Below, piece by piece: positions 1 to 6,267 of a DNA stretch of 6,899 nucleotides; within the stretch, counting starts at the first letter, position 1, and each line of letters opens with the position of its first letter. Location: contig JAKSQR010000084.1 in NCBI GenBank assembly GCA_024404065.1, positions 1 to 6,899 on the forward strand, read 5' to 3'. The position numbers and the translations under genes are program-made. The notes beneath the pieces are model-generated. The model was not told the DNA's origin. It ran no database searches and saw only the letters and a program-made list of their open reading frames with translations. Source of the DNA: Clostridia bacterium (GTDB lineage: Bacteria; Bacillota; Clostridia; Oscillospirales; Acutalibacteraceae).

Positions 1-67
1 ATCGCCGCTACGGGCATATAATTTTATACATTGCAATAATGGTTATGATAAATATTTGAGATATACA

Positions 68-90
68 TAAGTGTTATACATTTATACTTA
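68..90. promoter_or_regulatory. Imperfect inverted repeat, possible operator
   Basis: The arms TAAGTGTTA (68-76) and TTATACTTA (82-90) are inverted repeats that agree at 7 of 9 positions around a 5-bp centre. The element lies just upstream of the putative -35 box of the amidohydrolase/transporter unit, where an activator or repressor could bind. No regulator gene is visible in the window. The region is very AT-rich, so a chance match is quite possible. Confidence 0.2.
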
Positions 91-91
91 A

Positions 92-115
92 TATTTATAT
101 TTGCTATTTATATTT
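92..115. repeat. 11-bp direct repeat pair in the promoter region
   Basis: TATTTATATTT occurs at 92-102 and again at 105-115, a 13-bp period. The copies flank and overlap the putative -35 box at 101-106. They could be a protein-binding or DNA-bending element, or simply the result of low sequence complexity. No function is assigned. Confidence 0.35.
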
Positions 116-129
116 CCATATTGTATAAT
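101..129 (+). promoter_or_regulatory. Sigma-A-type promoter for the amidohydrolase/transporter operon
   Basis: TTGCTA (101-106, 4 of 6 matches to the -35 consensus) is separated by exactly 17 bp from a perfect TATAAT (124-129). Transcription would start near 136, only about ten bases before the ATG at 147, so the ribosome binding site (GAGGTGAGG, 136-144) would lie at the extreme 5' end of the mRNA. A leader this short is unusual, so an additional upstream start is possible. The remainder of the 146-base leader is AT-rich and holds no gene or terminator that I can support. Confidence 0.5.
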
Positions 130-146
130 TGATGTGAGGTGAGGTT

Positions 147-947
147 ATGATTTTTGCTAACCATGCTCATATTATACCCGGCAGAGAAAATGGTGATATA
201 AATTCCCTTATGAAATTTATGGATGAGGTGAATGTTGACAGAGCTGTTTGCTTTGCGCCATTTGTAAATCAGGTAAAAAACGCAGGCATAAGTGAGCATC
301 AGAATAAATGGCTTGCCAAAGAGATAAAGGGCAACGACAGAGTTGTAGGCTTTGGTACTATTGACTTTGATAACAACTTAGAGGATGAGGTTGAGCTGAT
401 TGCTGACCTTGGCTTTAAGGGAATTAAGCTGCACCCGCCCTATCAGGAATTTAAGATAGACGGTGAAGAGGCTTTCAGGGTTTATGCTAAAGCAGAGGAA
501 TTGGGACTTTTTGTTTCGTTCCACTCAGGAATGCATTGGCACAGACTCCGTGACAACAGAGTGCTGCTGCTTGATGAGGTCGCCTGGAATTTCCCCAAGC
601 TTAAATTCAGCATGGAGCATATAGGTGGCTATCACTTTTTCAAAGAGGCTCTTGCGGTAATGTGCAACAACTCAAGATTTCATGAGGACCATGTTTACGC
701 AGGGTGGACTACCATACGCGACCGCTACGGCAATACAGAATGGGCGCTCAGTGATGAGCAGCTTGAAACAGTAATATTGCAGACAGGCGAAGACAGAAGC
801 ATTTTTGGTCTTGACTTTCCCTACAACAATGCTGATGACATAAAGTGGGATATAGAGAGAATTAAAAGATTAAATATAAGTGAGGAGTGCAAGCAAAAAA
901 TACTTGGCGGCACCCTTGCTAAAGTGTTAGGAGAAAAATATGAGTAA
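147..947 (+). CDS. Amidohydrolase-superfamily metal-dependent hydrolase (amidohydrolase-2 type)
   Basis: This is a 266-residue TIM-barrel hydrolase, probably cytoplasmic, with no signal peptide. Visible superfamily landmarks are the N-terminal His-x-His pair (H6, H8), the strand motif GIKLHPP (K94, H96), FHSG (H126), EHIGG (H158) and the late barrel aspartate in GLDFP (D223). These fit the PF04909-like group, whose members hydrolyse or decarboxylate ring compounds, lactones or related substrates. The actual substrate cannot be read from the sequence. The start at 147 is supported by GAGGTGAGG a few bases upstream. The 3' end overlaps the transporter gene by 8 bp, so the two are probably co-translated and the enzyme may act on what the transporter imports. 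The length is on the short side for the superfamily but the key residues are all present, so I see no truncation. Confidence 0.85.
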   Translation: MIFANHAHIIPGRENGDINSLMKFMDEVNVDRAVCFAPFVNQVKNAGISEHQNKWLAKEIKGNDRVVGFGTIDFDNNLEDEVELIADLGFKGIKLHPPYQEFKIDGEEAFRVYAKAEELGLFVSFHSGMHWHRLRDNRVLLLDEVAWNFPKLKFSMEHIGGYHFFKEALAVMCNNSRFHEDHVYAGWTTIRDRYGNTEWALSDEQLETVILQTGEDRSIFGLDFPYNNADDIKWDIERIKRLNISEECKQKILGGTLAKVLGEKYE

Positions 948-2301
948 AAATAAAGATGTATTACCCGTAAAGCAAAAGCTGTGGTTTTGCAGTGCGGACT
1001 GTATGAGCACCATACTTAACAGCCTGCTTACAGGCGGTGCTATGACCTACTACTTTACCAAAATACTTGGTATGGAGGAAGCAAACGCAAGCCTTGTGTG
1101 GATTATCTTCGGCATCTGGAATGCGGTAAACGACCCCCTCTTTGGTTTTATTGCAGACAGAACAAAATCCAAGCTTGGCAGAAGAATACCTTACATCAGA
1201 TACGGTGCAATCATTTACGCCATATCATTTATAATAGTATGGTGGAAGTGGCCCATAGGTGCAGGTCAGGGCGCATTATTTGCACAGATGCTTATAAGCC
1301 TTTTCCTTTTTGATACCCTTTACACAGCTATTGCATCATCACTTTACGTTATGCCCTACGCTATGGCGGTATCAAACAAATCCCGTGGCAATATAATGAT
1401 ATGGAAGCTTGGCTTCTCACTTATCTCAATGGCTGTACCCCTTGTTGTATTTCCACTTATTAAGCCCGATGTTGGTGAAGATACACTCCCCTTTAAGCTT
1501 ATTATGACAGGCATCGGCGTTGCATCATTTATAATCATATTCCTTTCAACCTGGCACTATAAAGAGGTTGTACAGAATGAGAGCGAAGAGCAGTATGGCA
1601 TTATCAAATCAATTATTATGTGCTTTAAGAATAAAGCCTTTATTGTATTTGAAATACTCAGCTTCTCACTTGTTTTTATACAGACAATTCTGCTTCAGGG
1701 TATTGTATATTACTTTGATGAATTCCCCACTCCTATGTACTTTGCCTATGGCTCACTTGGTCTTGGCGCAGTGCTTGGCATTATACTGTGGATTAAGAAA
1801 TTCAATACCTGGGGCATTAAGAAATGCCTCTCACTTATGAGCATTGTATTTGCCGTTGTAGGCGGTGTAATCTGCGTGCTTGGTCAGTATATGCCTGTGG
1901 CAATAGTTGCCTTCTTCTTTGCAGGTGCCTGCTTTGCCGGCAGTATGTACCTTGTACCCATTATGATGGGTGATATAAATGACTATGATGAGCACCTTAC
2001 AGGTATGCGCCGTGAGGGTATGTATGCAGGTGTAAACAGCCTTATTACAAAGCCTGCAATAAGCCTTGCAAACTCCGCTTTTATTATGATAGCAAAATGG
2101 TTTGGCTATGATACCACACTTAAAGCAGGTATGCAGAGTGCTATGGCTAAGCAGGGCGTACTTGTTGCCTGGATGGCAATACCCGCTTTACTGCTTGTAA
2201 TATGCTTTATAGGTCTTCGCTTTTATCCCCTTGCAGGTGAAAAGTGGAATGCAATTAAAAAAGAGATTGAGGAAAAGCATAAGCCTGCTGAAATTGAGTA
2301 A
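940..2301 (+). CDS. GPH-family (MelB-like) sugar:cation symporter, MFS_2
   Basis: This is a 453-residue polytopic inner-membrane transporter with about twelve hydrophobic segments and a charged cytoplasmic C-terminal tail. The glycoside-pentoside-hexuronide family is recognisable from the helix 2/loop 2-3 block WNAVNDPLFGF...DRTKSKLGRR (residues 60-82). It is also recognisable from the later GDINDYDEHLTGMRREGM block near residues 345-362. Family members import melibiose, glucuronides, xylosides or similar sugars with Na+, Li+ or H+. By alignment with E. coli MelB (WDAIND), the position of Asp55 is Asn61 here, while the Asp59 equivalent (D65) is kept, so the cation coupling may differ. AGGAGA at 929-934, five bases before the ATG, fixes the start. 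The gene overlaps the upstream amidohydrolase by 8 bp, and the substrate is probably related to that enzyme, but it is not identified. Confidence 0.88.
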   Translation: MSKNKDVLPVKQKLWFCSADCMSTILNSLLTGGAMTYYFTKILGMEEANASLVWIIFGIWNAVNDPLFGFIADRTKSKLGRRIPYIRYGAIIYAISFIIVWWKWPIGAGQGALFAQMLISLFLFDTLYTAIASSLYVMPYAMAVSNKSRGNIMIWKLGFSLISMAVPLVVFPLIKPDVGEDTLPFKLIMTGIGVASFIIIFLSTWHYKEVVQNESEEQYGIIKSIIMCFKNKAFIVFEILSFSLVFIQTILLQGIVYYFDEFPTPMYFAYGSLGLGAVLGIILWIKKFNTWGIKKCLSLMSIVFAVVGGVICVLGQYMPVAIVAFFFAGACFAGSMYLVPIMMGDINDYDEHLTGMRREGMYAGVNSLITKPAISLANSAFIMIAKWFGYDTTLKAGMQSAMAKQGVLVAWMAIPALLLVICFIGLRFYPLAGEKWNAIKKEIEEKHKPAEIE

Positions 2302-2329
2302 TATAGAATTAAATAATATTATATAAAAT

Positions 2330-2363
2330 AAAATCCGTTCTCTGAAAAATGAGAACGGATTTT
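2330..2363. terminator. Bidirectional intrinsic terminator between convergent operons
   Basis: AAAATCCGTTCTC (2330-2342) pairs perfectly, 13 of 13, with GAGAACGGATTTT (2351-2363) around an 8-base loop. It sits 28 bases after the transporter stop and 17 bases before the stop of the minus-strand EEP gene. On the minus strand the stem runs into a long T-rich tract (TTTTATTTTATATAAT), a classic terminator. On the plus strand the A/T ends of the stem supply the U-run, followed by CTGCTGTCTTTT. It therefore plausibly serves both units. The rest of 2302-2380 shows nothing else. Confidence 0.88.
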
Positions 2364-2380
2364 CTGCTGTCTTTTGTTAA

Positions 2381-3142
2381 TTATTTAAGCTCAAAATCTG
2401 AGTAAATTGCAAAGTGGTCTGAATAATACTGATTATCTACCAGCTCATTTATTACCTTAAAGTTTACAGGCTTAACTGTAGCCTCATCTACAAAAATAAA
2501 GTCTATAATGCACTTTACCTCGTCAGGCTTGAAGGCGTGATAGGTGGTATCATAATCATCACTGTTTTCTGCAATCATTCTTGCATCTGCAAGGTTTTTG
2601 CTTACCATTGTTTCATAGCAGTCTGAGCCCTGCTCAACATTAAAGTCACCTGTGCAGAGTACAGGTACACCACCAAATGAGGCACCCTTTTCCTGAATCA
2701 TTTTTGCACCATTTACCTGAGCCTCACGGCCTACGTGGTCAAGGTGAGTATTGAAATGAACATAGCTTTCGCCTGTTACCTTATCGGTAAGCTTAACATA
2801 GGTTGCAATTCTTATGCAGGCAGCGTCCCAGCCCTTTGAAGGCACATCAGGTGTTTCTGAAATCCAGAAATTGCCGCTGTCACTTGCTGTGAATTTATCC
2901 TTGAGATAAAATACTGCGGCATATTCGCCTTTCTGCTTGCCATCCTCTCTGCCTACACCTACATAGTCGTACTCAGGCAGATTATCCCAAAGGTACTGCA
3001 TCCACTCAATGTGAGCCTCCTGCACGCCAAAGGAATCCGGCTTATATTTCTTTATCATCTTTACCACAAGGGGTTTACGGTCATCAATATCGTGATTTTC
3101 GGGACCCCAGCAAAGCAGGTTTGTTGATAAAATTCTGTACAT
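2381..3142 (-). CDS. Endonuclease/exonuclease/phosphatase (EEP) family protein, cytoplasmic paralogue
   Basis: This is a 253-residue DNase I-like fold hydrolase without a signal peptide. The full set of family active-site motifs is visible: N8 (STNLL), Q41-E42, N131-T132-H133 in NTHLDH, D166 and N168 in TGDFN, D214 in IDF, and D242-H243 in SDHFA. It also has the block GNFWISETPD...GWDA (residues 90-107) typical of bacterial EEP proteins. Such enzymes use a divalent metal to cleave phosphodiester or phosphomonoester bonds in nucleic acids, phospholipids or other phosphates. The substrate here is unknown. The start is fixed by AAGGAGG six bases upstream. It is the last gene of the minus-strand operon and is a clear paralogue of the gene just upstream. 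The 18-base string GCGTCCCAGCCCTTTGAA, as read on the plus strand, is identical in both genes (2823-2840 and 3611-3628). Confidence 0.88.
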   Translation of the reverse strand: MYRILSTNLLCWGPENHDIDDRKPLVVKMIKKYKPDSFGVQEAHIEWMQYLWDNLPEYDYVGVGREDGKQKGEYAAVFYLKDKFTASDSGNFWISETPDVPSKGWDAACIRIATYVKLTDKVTGESYVHFNTHLDHVGREAQVNGAKMIQEKGASFGGVPVLCTGDFNVEQGSDCYETMVSKNLADARMIAENSDDYDTTYHAFKPDEVKCIIDFIFVDEATVKPVNFKVINELVDNQYYSDHFAIYSDFELK

Positions 3143-3148
3143 AATAAT

Positions 3149-3155
3149 CCTCCTT
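3149..3155 (-). promoter_or_regulatory. Ribosome binding site overlapping the upstream stop codon
   Basis: On the minus strand AAGGAGG lies six bases before the ATG at 3142 and overlaps the TAA stop of the upstream EEP gene (3154-3156). This near-perfect Shine-Dalgarno suggests that the two paralogues are translationally coupled, with ribosomes ending the first gene close to the start of the second. Confidence 0.8.
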
Positions 3156-4056
3156 AATTGTAAAGTGTAAGGTCAACTATTACGGGGTGATGGTCTGATG
3201 GATAAATGCCATTGTACTTCTGTAAATCTACCTTATATTTTGCTACATCTGAGCAGTAAGCATTTACAAAAACGAAATCAATAGGAAGCACTCTGTACTT
3301 TTCCTGGAAGGCTGAATAGCCGTGGAATGTACCGCTGTCCATAGTATCCTTTGCCATAAATTTGGTATCTCTCATACCTGCCTCAAGAATGCGATTATAC
3401 ATATCTGAGCCCTGGTCATCATTAAAGTCACCTGTAAGTACAACAGGGATGTCGGGGGCAATTTCTGCAATCTTTTCGCAGATGAGCCTTGCACCTTCAA
3501 GGCGTTCAATTACTGCAAGGTTATCAAGGTGTGCGCTGAAATGTGCATAAGTAAAGCCTGTCTGCTTATCTTTAAGCACAGCATAGGTGCAGATTCTGTT
3601 ATAGATAAGTGCGTCCCAGCCCTTTGAAATTTCGTCAGGAGTTTCAGAAATCCAGAATGTGCCGCCCTTAACAAGCTCATACTTATCCTTAAGATAGAAT
3701 ACGGGGCTTGCCTCGCCTGTGTTGCCTTTATCTCTGCCTACGCCTACGTAGTCATACTCAGTAAGCTCTTCATCAAGTATTTTAACCCAATTCTGGTTAG
3801 CCTCTTCAAAGCCGATGGAGTCAGGCATATAGGCACGGATATTCTCTATGAGAAGGTCCTTTCTGTTCTCAACAGAATACTTACCTACACCTGAGGTTTT
3901 AACATTATAGGTCATAATTGTTAATTCCTGCTTTGTTGTGGCATCGGGTACAGGATTGGGGTTTACGGGCTTCATTGCTGTGGGGGTATAAAAAAGTGAT
4001 GCGGTTGCCATATAGATGGCAATAAGGGTATTTATTACGGAGTAGTAAATATTCAT
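3154..4056 (-). CDS. EEP-family protein with N-terminal signal or membrane anchor, paralogue of the downstream gene
   Basis: With the start at 4056 this protein has 300 residues. Residues 2-23 are hydrophobic (signal peptide or signal anchor), followed by a Pro/Asn-rich linker (29-44) and a DNase I-like EEP domain. The catalytic domain is therefore predicted to lie outside the membrane. There is no basic residue before the hydrophobic core, which weakens a standard signal-peptide call. There is also no lipobox cysteine. Active-site residues present are N51, E85, H176, D210 and N212 (TGDFN), D260 (IDF) and D288-H289 (SDHHP). Compared with the paralogue, the usual QE is EE (84-85) and NTHLDH is SAHLDN (174-179), so specificity or rate may have changed. 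GTFWISETPD (132-141) confirms the subfamily. The gene starts 1 bp after the phosphohexomutase stop. An in-frame TTG at 4104 would extend it into that gene but lacks a good ribosome binding site. Confidence 0.85.
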   Translation of the reverse strand: MNIYYSVINTLIAIYMATASLFYTPTAMKPVNPNPVPDATTKQELTIMTYNVKTSGVGKYSVENRKDLLIENIRAYMPDSIGFEEANQNWVKILDEELTEYDYVGVGRDKGNTGEASPVFYLKDKYELVKGGTFWISETPDEISKGWDALIYNRICTYAVLKDKQTGFTYAHFSAHLDNLAVIERLEGARLICEKIAEIAPDIPVVLTGDFNDDQGSDMYNRILEAGMRDTKFMAKDTMDSGTFHGYSAFQEKYRVLPIDFVFVNAYCSDVAKYKVDLQKYNGIYPSDHHPVIVDLTLYN

Positions 4057-4057
4057 A

Positions 4058-5566
4058 TTATGCCTCCAGATAATTATTAAGAGCAGAAATATCAATAAGC
4101 TCAATATTCTCTGCCTTGCTTATTACATCATAAACTGCCTTGCACATCTTCATAACTCCGCCCTGCTCATTGCTCTCAGAATTAAGCACAATGATGGGGT
4201 CGTGTACGGAAAGACGAAGAAGGAACCAGCCGTTACCATCTGCACAATTTATGCGGATGCCTTCGTTATTATCGTCGGCAGCTTTCCAGCCTTCGTGGGT
4301 TTCTGCCTCCTTCTCAAACATGGCAATAATCTTTTCGCCCTCAGGCTTAAAGTTATCGCAAAGAATCTTAAAGCGAAGCTCCTTTTCTTCAACAGGCTCA
4401 GGAAGCTTTGAGATTAAATCCTCAAGAGTTTCGCCCTTCTTTGCAAGGGCTGCAGCCTCAATAATAAGCTTTGTGATAAGATATGCGCCATCATCAAGGA
4501 AGTAATTCTCAGCAAAAGCGGCGTGACCTGAGGTTTCCATAGCAAGGGGGCAGGAAATGCCATTTGCAACAAGCTCAAGCTGTTTATTTATAACATTGCG
4601 GTAGCCCCTCTTAAAGCGGAGATGTACTCCCCCATTATCTTTAATAAACTGAGCAAGACCGTCAGATGTTACGGAGTCTGTTACGATTGTGCCGCCGGGA
4701 TTTTTTTCAAGAGCAACCTTTGCTGCAAGGGCAACAAGACGGTTACGGTTTATGCTGAAGCCGCCTTTACCTACACAGGCAGAGCGGTCAACGTCAGTAT
4801 CAAATATAATGCCGAAATCTGCACCTGACTTTGCGGTAGCATCTGTAATACACTGCATAGCCTCGGCATTCTCAGGGTTTGGTGCGTGGTTGGGGAAATT
4901 TCCGTCAGGGTCAAGATATAATGAGCCATCAATATCTGCGCCTAAGGGGGCAAGCACGTCGGTAGCATAAAATCCGCCTACGCCATTGCCTGCATCTACA
5001 ATAATTTTCATACCCTCAAGGGGCTTTTCGCCTGCGCCTACGCCCTCAATAATCATATTGCGGAGTATTGCGGAATACTGTGCCATAAAATCACACTTGG
5101 TTACACTTGCACCACCACAGCCGAATGGTATATTTTTACTTGCAAAGTCAAGTATATCTGCAATATCACTACCATCAAGTCCGCCATCGGGAGTAAAGAA
5201 TTTAAGACCATTTCTGTCCTTAGGATGGTGGCTTGCGGTAATCTGCACTGCGCCATCACATTTAAGCTCAACAGTAGTCATAAACATTGCGGGTGTAGAG
5301 CAAAGACCGCAATCAATTACATCAATTTGTGAGCCTGTGAGAGCCATAATAACTGCTGACTTAATCCTTTCGGCAGAAAGGCGGCTGTCGTGACCTACTG
5401 AAATGGTAAAACTGCTTTTGCCTGTTTTTCTCTTTAAGTAATCCACAAAACCGAGTGTGGAGCGGACAACCATCTCGTTACTCATATAGAGGGGATTTGT
5501 TTCATCACCGAGGGCATAGCCTCTTATATCGCTGCCACTCTTAAAGCGGGAATAATCTGTAATCAT
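4058..5566 (-). CDS. Phosphomannomutase/phosphoglucomutase (alpha-D-phosphohexomutase)
   Basis: This is a 502-residue cytoplasmic four-domain phosphohexomutase, near the usual family length. It would interconvert the 1- and 6-phosphates of glucose and/or mannose, feeding glycogen, cell-wall and exopolysaccharide precursors. Landmarks in order are GSDIRG (11-16), the phosphoserine loop TASHHP (catalytic S112), the Mg2+ loop DTDVDR (D256, D258, D260), the sugar-binding loop ETSGH (344-348), and a C-terminal phosphate loop with EGIR (R438) and RLSVHDP (451-457). Three loops differ from the textbook forms TASHNP, DGDADR and RxSGTEP. SxHDP-type loops occur in a plant- and clostridia-like branch of the family, so I read this as a subfamily trait, not decay. 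The start is supported by GGAGG seven bases upstream. It overlaps the DUF2461 stop as ATGA, which implies translational coupling. Whether glucose or mannose is preferred cannot be decided. Confidence 0.9.
   Translation of the reverse strand: MITDYSRFKSGSDIRGYALGDETNPLYMSNEMVVRSTLGFVDYLKRKTGKSSFTISVGHDSRLSAERIKSAVIMALTGSQIDVIDCGLCSTPAMFMTTVELKCDGAVQITASHHPKDRNGLKFFTPDGGLDGSDIADILDFASKNIPFGCGGASVTKCDFMAQYSAILRNMIIEGVGAGEKPLEGMKIIVDAGNGVGGFYATDVLAPLGADIDGSLYLDPDGNFPNHAPNPENAEAMQCITDATAKSGADFGIIFDTDVDRSACVGKGGFSINRNRLVALAAKVALEKNPGGTIVTDSVTSDGLAQFIKDNGGVHLRFKRGYRNVINKQLELVANGISCPLAMETSGHAAFAENYFLDDGAYLITKLIIEAAALAKKGETLEDLISKLPEPVEEKELRFKILCDNFKPEGEKIIAMFEKEAETHEGWKAADDNNEGIRINCADGNGWFLLRLSVHDPIIVLNSESNEQGGVMKMCKAVYDVISKAENIELIDISALNNYLEA
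4063..4067 (-). promoter_or_regulatory. Ribosome binding site that decides the start of the anchored EEP gene
   Basis: On the minus strand GGAGG lies six bases upstream of the ATG at 4056, inside the last codons of the phosphohexomutase gene. It favours this ATG over the longer in-frame TTG start at 4104, whose upstream sequence (GGCAGAGAATA) is a poor site. Confidence 0.75.
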
Positions 5567-6267
5567 TCTTCTGCCTCCGAAAAATACTCATCTGATACAC
5601 TGAGCATAAATTTATACATAGGTGCAAATGCCTTGTAATAGCCACGGATGATTTCAATGATTTTTTCGTCTGCCAAATCACCTATATCGCTCCACGCAGT
5701 TATATAGCCAAAGCTTTTGCGGTTATAGTAATCTTCAAGGCCTTCAGGGCAGCCCTCAAACTGCTTCTTTTTGTAGGATTCGCCGTAGATAAGCGCACCT
5801 GTAGCTTCGCAGCTTTTTGCCGCTTTAAGAAACTCATCCTTACGCTCCCTTAAAGCCTTACGGAAGCAATCAAACAAGCCTTTATCATTACCATAAAAGC
5901 CTATGCCTAAATCATAGCCTGTAGGTGAAATTTCAAACCAGAGTGCAGGGTAATTTGGCCACTGATGTTTGTTTCTGCCAAACATAATCCACAGATTTTC
6001 ACGGTAAAGAGATTTATCCTTTGTGTAGCGGGTATCTCTGCGCACACGTGAAACCATATAAACAGGATTAAGACTCATCTGAGGGTCAACATCAAGCAGC
6101 TCATTACCGATAATGCTTGCAATCTGCCTCATTGGTACAATTGCGCCTTTTTTAATTTCTTCTTTGTGCTCAAGGTAAAAATCCCTTGAATTTCTGAATC
6201 TGTTATCTGCAAGCAGAAACAGAGTTTCCGGCGTAATGCCATTATAGCTTTCTAAATAAGATTCCAT
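5563..6267 (-). CDS. DUF2461 family protein (TIGR02453-like)
   Basis: This is a 234-residue soluble protein of the DUF2461 family, whose biochemical role is not established. The family signature is clear: an N-terminal NRFRNSRDFYLEHKEEI block (22-38), the highly charged RRDTRYTKDKSLYRE core (76-90), an aromatic strand around PALWFEISPTG (107-117), and GIGFY (121-125). The length is typical for the family and no membrane segment or signal peptide is seen. The start overlaps the upstream stop by one base (TGATG). Only weak ribosome-binding sequence is present (AGG about nine bases upstream), so translation may rely on re-initiation after the YnbB-like gene. The stop overlaps the phosphohexomutase start as ATGA. 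Its place between a PLP enzyme and a sugar-phosphate mutase does not reveal its job. No function is assigned beyond the family. Confidence 0.85.
   Translation of the reverse strand: MESYLESYNGITPETLFLLADNRFRNSRDFYLEHKEEIKKGAIVPMRQIASIIGNELLDVDPQMSLNPVYMVSRVRRDTRYTKDKSLYRENLWIMFGRNKHQWPNYPALWFEISPTGYDLGIGFYGNDKGLFDCFRKALRERKDEFLKAAKSCEATGALIYGESYKKKQFEGCPEGLEDYYNRKSFGYITAWSDIGDLADEKIIEIIRGYYKAFAPMYKFMLSVSDEYFSEAEE

Noticed and set aside
1..146. A riboswitch, T-box or small RNA in the leader of the plus-strand operon.
   Set aside because: The sequence is almost all A/T with no stable GC stem, no terminator/antiterminator pair and no recognisable aptamer core, and the best promoter lies only 18 bases before the start codon.
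108..299. Minus-strand 63-codon open frame over the promoter and start of the amidohydrolase gene.
   Set aside because: It is antisense to the amidohydrolase start, its C-terminal part runs through the AT-rich promoter, and no domain or good start context is seen.
1098..1840. Alternative-frame open frames inside the transporter gene on both strands.
   Set aside because: They are shadows of a real membrane-protein gene. No family resemblance and no start signals are seen.
2823..3628. The shared 18-base string in the two EEP genes as a mobile-element or recombination repeat.
   Set aside because: It encodes the same conserved SKGWDA-type motif in both paralogues, so it is explained by gene duplication and constraint on the protein.
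4057..4104. N-terminal extension of the anchored EEP protein from a TTG at 4104, adding a second hydrophobic stretch (SLLIFLLLIIIW).
   Set aside because: It overlaps the phosphohexomutase gene by 47 bp, uses TTG and has a poor ribosome binding site. The ATG at 4056 has GGAGG at good spacing. The hydrophobic stretch is probably a by-product of reading the other gene's end in a shifted frame.
4140..5393. Several plus-strand open frames of 68-135 codons within the phosphohexomutase region.
   Set aside because: They lie antisense to a gene with clear family motifs, have Ser/Pro/Arg-rich composition typical of reverse-strand shadow frames, and lack ribosome binding sites or recognisable domains.
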